A stretch of DNA of 64,000 nucleotides, taken from positions 4,603,258 through 4,667,257 of the forward strand of contig OY720641.1 of NCBI GenBank assembly GCA_963169105.1. Direction: 5' to 3'. The notes below the pieces were generated by a model that was not told the DNA's origin, ran no database searches, and was given only the letters and a program-made list of their open reading frames with translations. Below are positions 56,961 through 64,000 of the stretch, one piece after another (the stretch's first letter is position 1; each line of letters opens with the position of its first letter). Source of the DNA: Ceriagrion tenellum (lineage: Eukaryota; Arthropoda; Insecta; Odonata; Coenagrionidae). The translations under genes and the position numbers were made by a program.

Positions 56961-59568
56961 ACATCCTAGCTTCCCCAGCGAAGCTAATCGTTCACTTGTT
57001 TCTAGGGTTTCCCGTCATTATGTTTAGCCAGGGTTTCCTTCCAGAGATCTCGGAAATTCAAGGATTGAGTTAATTATATTCAGAATGTATAATGAAATGA
57101 ATAAATACTGTAGAGTGAATGTTAAAGTAACTATTGTTTCTGTAGACCTTTACGATGTTCAGCAGATTCCGTAATGAGCTAACTATAGAATTATTCTTGC
57201 TACATTGCATATTGAAAAATAACTTCTAATTTTTTTCTACAATTTTAAAAATTAAGCTATTACTCTGCTTCTTTTAAAACTGCGATAAATAAAAAGAAAG
57301 CACGTATGTTAATTGCTAAGAAAATTTTAAAATAGAAATAGATAAGACGTTGAAACAAGGTAATCCATAAATTTAATTAAACACCTACTCATTAATATTT
57401 CATGGTCATGTCAAACATCATAGATCTTTAATTCATCGGGCACTAAAAATTCTAGTGTAGAAAACTGCAGCTTTGTTCTCTACTGATTCCATATGGTTTT
57501 GACGTGGATTGACGTGGATAGAGCTATATTTAATGCATTTTGGAGAGGAGTGTTGTGCCGAGATTTCTTTTCAGAAGTAATTTGCTAGCTAAACAAAAAT
57601 GAGTGAAATGTTATGTACAGAATGTAGGATCATGGGATTTTTCTGGGGAGAGAGATAATTTTTGGGAAATTCAAATAGGTAACCTAAAAGTCTACCGGGA
57701 TCATGAAATCCCAGGAGAGAGAGCCTACTTTTAACATTGCTAGTAGAAGAAAATTGCTTCCTCTTCCCTGATTTCTTTTTCTCAAATGATGGAGACAAAT
57801 AGTTTAACTGTCGAAGTGAACTTTATCGGATCTGTTTTTACAGCTGTCGTGACGGGACTTTCTTGCTCTTAACTCTTCAACAATCCAACGTAATCCACTG
57901 CAGCAAATTTCCCGGTAATCTTCTCAGGGCTTTTTCGAATTTGAGTCATTGAGGATGATTGATGTCTTCCTCTTTTTCCAAATTTATGCGAAACCCTTTC
58001 CTCATTAATTTCTCTTTGCGTTTCCTTTTTTCATCCTATTACGTATAGCCCCGAGTTCCACACTGCTCGCCTGCGTTACATACGTAATTATTTTAACTCC
58101 TCATTCGTCTAGCAATTATCACTATTTCATCACTATAATCAATATTACAGAATGATGAAAGCGCATGAATAAAATAGAACAGTGAATATACCGTATTATG
58201 CATTCTAGGAAGTTCCTAAAAGCTTTGATATCCCGGATCCTGTGTTTTGCCATTGAATTCCGAGTGAGATTCACCATTTTCTACTGCTGCAGGCCATATC
58301 ATACAGTTTTCATTGTTTTAATGCGAAAACTTTGCGAAACATGTTTATTTGGTAACTCATCAAGCCACTTTTTTATTTTCTGCGCAATACCTTGTGATGG
58401 TGATAAGTCCTGGTGATGCTAGGACTAACAAATACGACAAAATTAGATAGATACAACGTCGATTTTAATTAGATATCCTACTTGTCAAGCACCTCAGGCA
58501 CAATTGAAACAAAATAGTGTGCCATTTGGGCACCAAATTCACTTGTCGTCATCCTTTTCCTAATCCGATTCATCGATCCATCTATTTTTCCCCCTTTCAC
58601 GGCTACTCCTATTAGCACCCCTCTGCTACACGTCTCTGCTGCTCCTGACAGAGTAATGCGAATATAATTTTGCTTAACATTAGCTTAAAAGTTTAAGGTT
58701 TAAATATTTATGGCCGCTTATTAGTTTCTGTAAAAACAACGTGTCATCTCTTGGGCTGTCGTATTGTTCCAATTTTAAGTCAGCATTTTATGTGTTTCAT
58801 TGTTTGAGTAAACAATTGTTGCAAATGTATAAATCTAAGTTTGCGAAACAATTAAGATGTGCTCTTTATTTCAAAAGTTTATCTTAAGCCTTCTTTGTGG
58901 AATAGAGCTCCCAGTCTTAAAATAATTTTTACTGATTGGCAAATAAGTTAGATTGCATTTAGTATTTTGAATGTCGCCATGATCATGGACTCACCGCTTA
59001 CCATTGAGGTAGGAGTGAGGGACATGGAGGTCGCTTAGCCTTTTCGAAACACTGTTTGATTGCAAAACTAGAAAGTTAACCCAAAGCCATTAAAGCTGTT
59101 GCCTCGTTTCAGAATTACAATTATTACTTCTAATAAGTGAATTTCCCAATACTAGCTCCTAGCAAGATAGACCGCAGAAAAGTGAAATCTTGATATCTTT
59201 GCGTTATTGAGATTTTCATTTATTTCATAGGTCAATTATCATGCTGAAAAATGACGGGACACTTTAAATCGATCTCGAATGAATTAATGCGTGAAATTTT
59301 AGTCCAATTTTTTCACACTACTCTTAAATAGCATTGCATATGACGTAAGCATGGGTTTTTTAAAATTAGTATATTTTTTGTTTTTTTGATAGAATCTTTT
59401 TAAGGACTTCGGGCTTTTGTTCTTTTGTTTAACAATATGGAATAGTAGCGTAAATTAATACTTTGAGGACATATTTAAGTCGAAAATTAAACTGATTGGT
59501 GTGAAGAATATGGGTCGTAAGACTTTATTATATAATTTTTGTAATACCAAATTCGAAATTATATATTC
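56961..59568. other. intergenic DNA, nothing recognised
   Basis: AT-rich throughout, with short frames only. No repeat partner within this window was noticed. Confidence 0.45.
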
Positions 59569-59740
59569 GAAAATTTCTAAATAGGTATGCATCGAATGAA
59601 TACGTTACCTTCTTTGGAAAGACGTTGTTGAATAGCTGTTGCCGTCTACTTCGAGTTTCCTTTAGACTATGGCAGAGGTTTGAGGAGCACCCGATGAATG
59701 CGTGGTCTTTAAACGATGCCTAGGGATGCAAATACCACAT
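59569..59740 (+). repeat. proximal duplication U, copy 1
   Basis: GAATACGTTACCTTCTTTGG, AAAGACGT, AATAGCTGTT, CTTCGAGTTT, AGACTAT, TTTGAGGAGCAC occur in this order here and at 60410-60625, 845 bp downstream in the same orientation. The core 20-mer is identical. No protein is encoded. Confidence 0.7.
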
Positions 59741-59804
59741 AAATTTCACCGCCATAGATGCGGCGTAAATTTTTCCCATTCGAGCCTCAGTTTACGCGGA
59801 TATT

Positions 59805-60149
59805 TCAAGAGAGGCTAATTTTGGGAGCTGACACCACGTTGTTGTTGAGCGTTGTTGCAGCGCCAGAGAATTCTTGGTCAACAGTGGAAATGTTGACTAA
59901 GGTCAACGTTGCTACAACGTAAAACAACGCCTCTGATGAAAATTGTTTGAGCAATCTTTCCATGGCTGAGTGCGTTAGGCCCTCCACACTGGGAGCATAT
60001 TTACGTCCTCCGTTAACGGTCCGCTCCGAAGAATCCCATTCTATCTCTCCTCTTGGGGTGGATGTGTGGAACTTGTCCTTCTTCGCCCTAGAGCGTCCTT
60101 CTTCTGTCTTCACCTCAGTCCTTTGGACCTCTTCCCCCTTGCCCAACAT
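59805..60149. other. GC-richer patch between the two U copies
   Basis: It has a 114-codon minus frame with a basic N-terminal half and no recognised domain. Words such as GTTAACGGTCCGCTCCG and GGCCCTCCACACTGGGAGC recall ends of DNA transposons, but no inverted partner was found. Confidence 0.3.
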
Positions 60150-60409
60150 CTAGGGTCGCCAACTCCTGAATAGTCAATTCTAGAAAAAAAACTCAGAAAG
60201 GCAGTCTTTGGCAGACATTGCTTGGAACATCTTTGCAGAGGCGTCTTTGTTCTCATGCTCGGATCAAATTTAACGTACCGTTTCCTTAAGGTTCACTTAA
60301 AACTGGTTATTAGCCTGGGAAAATATTGAAAAATTGTTTTGTTAGATTTTTGTTTTTTCCGCTGGTGCCAATTATATTGTTTTTCTTCCTCATGCTCTCT
60401 TTAAAATTA

Positions 60410-60625
60410 ATCATTCGCCTATTTATAAATATACATCTTATGAATACGTTACCTTCTTTGGAAAGACGTAGAATAGCTGTTATCTATCGTCAGCTTCGAG
60501 TTTACTTTTGAGTTTCAGACTATAAGTAGCAGAGCTTTGAGGAGCACGTGATGCATTATGAATACGAGCGCTGGGACTGTATGCTTTGGGACAAAATGTG
60601 TATAAATTGCTGCTAAAAACTTAAG
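60410..60625 (+). repeat. proximal duplication U, copy 2
   Basis: Second copy of the 59569-59740 repeat, with small insertions (for example after AAAGACGTAGAATAGCTGTT). Together with copy 1 it brackets the GC-richer patch at 59805-60149, so the two could be remnants of one element's flanks. Confidence 0.7.
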
Positions 60626-60837
60626 AGGAAGTGACGATTTAAATGCTCTCCATAAGGTAAATTGAAAACTGGTCATTGGCTTACTAGCCGAGATCGCCTA
60701 GCCGTGATAGCATATATATGTATTTATAATTTAATAAATATTCATAATTAAGTTAAGTTTAATTTTTCTTGAGAAATTAGGAACTGATATTTTTCAGAGC
60801 GACGCAGAGAATATTATCATGGAGACTCACTGCATCT

Positions 60838-60960
60838 CTAGTTCTGACAGATGCGATAAAATAAGAGAGATACACTGCCGAACAGATAGGTACAAAAACT
60901 CGTTCTTTCCGCGAACAATAAGCGACTAAAATAAAAATTGAGCTCAAGTGTATCTAAACT
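60838..60960 (+). mobile_element. LINE 3'-end remnant (SFFPRTI family)
   Basis: The plus strand reads IREIHCRTDRYKNSFFPRTI, then SD, a stop in place of the usual W, and NKN before TGA. It starts at the same TCTGACAG point as 26329, and the DNA match to 26335-26435 is about 90%. The shared 3' tail with CCCCCTGCCACAC is missing here. Confidence 0.7.
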
Positions 60961-63159
60961 TTTCAACAAAAAAACCCTTCTGAGATACCCTCGGCTCTTT
61001 TGGCTGTTTTGTTCAACGAGTGTGCCCTGTTTTGACGCCTTATTGGGAACGTCTTCGGCGTCCATGGTTTCGGATGCTATAATGGAATTATCAGGTTATC
61101 ACACCAAAAGGTAGACCATAAACTTGATAGTGAAAATACATATTTATAAACTATTTTTAGGAAAAAAATTAGAAATATTTGAAATTATCCATCTGTGAAT
61201 CAATTCCATGAAGACAGTCGTATTTCTCATCATTTGTTCATCCGACACGTATTGATTCACGATACGGTCTATGTCGGCAGCCACAAATCTTGCCACCATT
61301 AACAGTTTCATAACTTCCTTCGCAAAAATAGTGAAAGATAGAATTCCTAGTTTTTTATAATGCGTCCATGGATGGCATAATAGCTCCCCTCTCCATTTGT
61401 ATTCTCTCCCACCACAGACTTCGACTTACATCTAATTTACAAATACTCTAAATTGACTAATAATTAATATGTTGACAGTCCAGAACTTGCTTCATTCGTC
61501 AATATCCGATTTCCCTTGCATCCTATCAGAGCTAACTCATTACTCCACATCCCAACGTCAAGATTATCACCAATTAACAATCTCTCTTCTTCCATCTCTT
61601 CTCCCTTATAAATCCACTATCGCCAAACACGTTACCAACTTGGCCAAAACTCATCTTTCAGCGACCTTAGACAGTCATGATCTTAAACGGTATCTCCAGG
61701 GCATTAAAGTTAAGTTTTTTTTGTTTTTGTTCTTTCTGTATGTGTATATATTTGTGTTTGTTTAGAGTATGCTTAAATTCATCAACTTAAGGCTGCATAT
61801 ATTAGATTTGTGAGTATGAGAACCGTGAGAACGGATATTACCGTTGAACTCCGGTTTAGCAAAAAACAAACTGATGTTTCCAATAAGCTTGCCTTGTAGG
61901 AACATAAATGTAATTGCTCAATAGTATGCGGGATAAGATCTAATTTATATAGGCCAGCCTTCCGGGTGCATGTGGCCCTTATTTAGAGACCACCCGTATT
62001 GAAAGAGTGTTGGTCTTTACGGTTAGCTATCCTTTTCGATCTGTATCATGTTCGGCTCTCGTTCGAATGGTTACTTTATCAACGATCAGCTTCAGTTGGC
62101 TGGCTCGTGAGAATAAGCTGAATGGAGTACATTGCCCTTCTGTTCTCAGCCGATCATCGGCGAACGACAGAGGGGGATAAATCCCTCAGGGTTCTGACAA
62201 TTTATGTCAAAGCAATGCACCGAACCCTATGGACCGGGATGGAATTGATGCAAGACTTTTCCCAAGTGAAACAAACATCTCCATTCGATTCTTTGCCTTC
62301 CATCATTGCCTACACCCGGACCCTCTTCTGTATAAATATACTCTTCCAGCATACTATGGGAGAGACGGTCAAATAAACGTTAGAGAAGGGAAAAAGATAG
62401 CAGAATGGAGAGATATAAGATGCTCTATTTTCTGTGGAAATGAACGGGCCAGAATAGATGTATAGCAACCCAGTTAAAATTACATGTTACGCTAATGGGC
62501 GACTTTATGCCATGGGAAAAGTATTCTTTACGAATAGAGCCTAATTATATGTGTAAGAAAGTGTCCCAGCTTGTACCCGGCAGTACCATATTGCCCCTCA
62601 TAGGAAGCTCGTTAGTACACGTGTATTGTTTCAGGTATATATTTTTTATTTTTCTCATAGTGATTTTTTATCTAACGTTGCTATTTATTTTTAGTGAAAA
62701 GTGTTTCAGTACGCTTGCATTTAAAACAGTTAAGGATAACACTAGAAAATTCAAAAGACAAAAGTGTACCCAACTTGCCTCGGTCTCCCCTATTCTCTTT
62801 TGGTGAACTTCTCTTTATGTTTGTGATTGAGATTTTCATGTTTTTATGATAGTCGAGAGTTTAAATATTCCCCCAACACTACCATGGGGGAGAAGGACCA
62901 TCAGATGCCTAACTTTCGAAAGCGATACGTTATCGAGCGATACAGCCTCAAGTCACGGTCAAGATGGATGATTTTCCCTCTACGGTTCTTCTTCAATGAT
63001 TTCATATTATTATTGCAAACGCCACACTCCGGATGATTTTACTTTCCACTTTTATTAATCAGTATTAGTGTCATACCCTGTGTATTGCATGCTGGTATGT
63101 TTAATAATCTATAACTTTTCTAGTTAATTGTCTAGCCTTGCATCAATCATCACAAACTA
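60961..63159. other. intergenic DNA, nothing recognised
   Basis: AT-rich sequence. CTGTATAAATATACTCTTCC at about 62330 contains a TATA-like word, but no transcript start or coding exon can be tied to it. Frames of up to 103 codons are unrecognised. Confidence 0.4.
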
Positions 63160-63500
63160 AAATGTGAACCGCCACAAAGGAGTATGGCCGGGAGTGCTGA
63201 GACAACAACCACGAAGAAGGGAGGGAATAAGGAGGGGTATTTCAAGGATGAGAATGACAAATGTCTCGCCCTGAATCTGCTGCAGCCATTATTGGTGTGT
63301 GGGAAGTAAACATTCTGCCACCTATCAGCTTGATAGCGCATCTTTTCATTGTTCTCGTGGTCGAGTTGTGACCCAAGTTTAACGGACGGTAGAGCGGCGT
63401 GGGTTTCGACCACGAGCTGGGACGAGAGTCTGGTGTAGAACCACCCCGTGCCACACACCCTGAACTACTGCAATCACACGACACTTCGTTAATGTAAGCG
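63160..63500 (+). mobile_element. possible LINE 3' tail with internal inverted words
   Basis: CCACCCCGTGCCACACACCC at 63441-63460 resembles the CACCCCCTGCCACACACCC tail of the LINE copies at 26329 and 35050 in the same orientation. Upstream, TTCTCGTGGTCGA (63353) and TTTCGACCACGAG (63404) form an inverted pair. No SFFPRTI coding end is visible, so only a tail or a related element is suggested. Confidence 0.35.
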
Positions 63501-64000
63501 TAGAGAACCATTTATATAGAATGAATCCGAGCTTCCAACGGATGAGTAAGTCTTTGCTTCCAGCGGTGAAAAAGGAATCGTTTACAGTCTAATATCGTAA
63601 TTTAGGACCCACATATTTTTCCCTTCCGTAAATTGACCGCTCTGAATAACGACCGCAACGTATAAGGTCCCCCATAACTAGTTCTATGCTTCCTATGCGT
63701 CCGAAGCCTGCACGCACCCCAAAGACCACTCGCAGCCACGGGGGGTGAATTTCCCCAATCCAACCGACGCCACCCCTCTATCTCTCCTGCCCTTGGAACG
63801 TTTCACACGATGGGTACGTACCCACTTGATCCAGCATGAGAGCTAACGACTATGCAAAAAGTGTTCGAAACCGAATTTGAGACGTTGTATCTCAATAACT
63901 AATTATTCTAATGCAACGAAAGAAATCTCACGGAAAAGGTTACTAATTTTCATATTTTGTGGTAGGTGTTTGAAAATTTTCAAACGATTGTTTACTTCAT
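63501..64000. other. intergenic DNA to the window edge
   Basis: 63680-63790 is C-rich and otherwise AT-rich. No gene or repeat recognised; the window edge may cut through a feature. Confidence 0.4.

Noticed and set aside
59805..60149. 114-codon minus-strand frame as a basic nuclear protein
   Set aside because: No domain, lies between direct repeats, and the terminal words resemble mobile DNA more than coding sequence.
62325..62360. TATA-box promoter (TATAAATA)
   Set aside because: Single AT-rich word with no supported initiator, exon or transcript nearby; expected by chance in AT-rich DNA.
1..64000. A new multi-gene defence, biosynthetic or regulatory system
   Set aside because: No cluster of intact genes exists here. 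The window is dominated by decayed transposable elements and plain intergenic or intronic DNA.

Overview
This window looks like non-coding DNA from a large, repeat-rich arthropod genome, most likely an insect. No reading frame is longer than about 185 codons, base composition is AT-rich with scattered GC-rich patches, and the repeats are of familiar arthropod kinds: LINE tails ending in the (Y)K-SFFPRTI motif, a tRNA-derived SINE, a Penelope-like GIY-YIG remnant and a TTAA-flanked piggyBac-type MITE. There is no bacterial-style gene packing, no operon and no rRNA. The only tRNA-like sequence is inside the SINE. The species cannot be named from the sequence alone.

Layout. 1-12 kb is mostly plain intergenic DNA, with one ~440-bp terminal-inverted-repeat element (1302-1740) and a foldback element (2630-2873). 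12-14.5 kb holds a decayed LINE end, a 28-nt-arm hairpin, a piggyBac-type MITE and two copies of a GC-rich repeat. 16.7-19.7 kb holds two foldback elements, a duplicated block, a SINE and another LINE end. 22-24.5 kb is a transposon nest: two different LINE 3' ends and a Penelope-like remnant flanked by oppositely oriented hammerhead-like motifs. 26.3-27.5 kb has a LINE tail, a (TA)n run and a possible LTR. 28.6-32.8 kb is framed by two ~560-bp inverted arms about 3.1 kb apart. 35-42 kb has LINE tails in both orientations and foldback elements. 45-46.4 kb has a candidate exon on the minus strand next to a Penelope-type terminal repeat. 47.8-48.5 kb, 52.8-53.5 kb and 59.6-60.6 kb contain local duplications. 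54.2-54.9 kb is a LINE end, and 55.5-55.8 kb contains the best candidate exon on the plus strand (a short membrane-protein segment).

No complete gene can be supported. The two candidate exons are small, unrecognised by family, and rest on splice-like borders plus coding character. The window may therefore lie in introns or between genes.

The most interesting signal is a recurring design. Several unrelated-looking short elements are near-palindromes, and their arms carry a hammerhead-like core (CTGANGA, or a decayed form of it, then a short hairpin, then GAAA plus a palindromic ACGT, ACCGGT, ACCCGGGT or ACCTAGGT followed by C). This matches what is known of minimal hammerhead ribozymes in the terminal repeats of Penelope-like elements. 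No clearly new multi-gene system was found.
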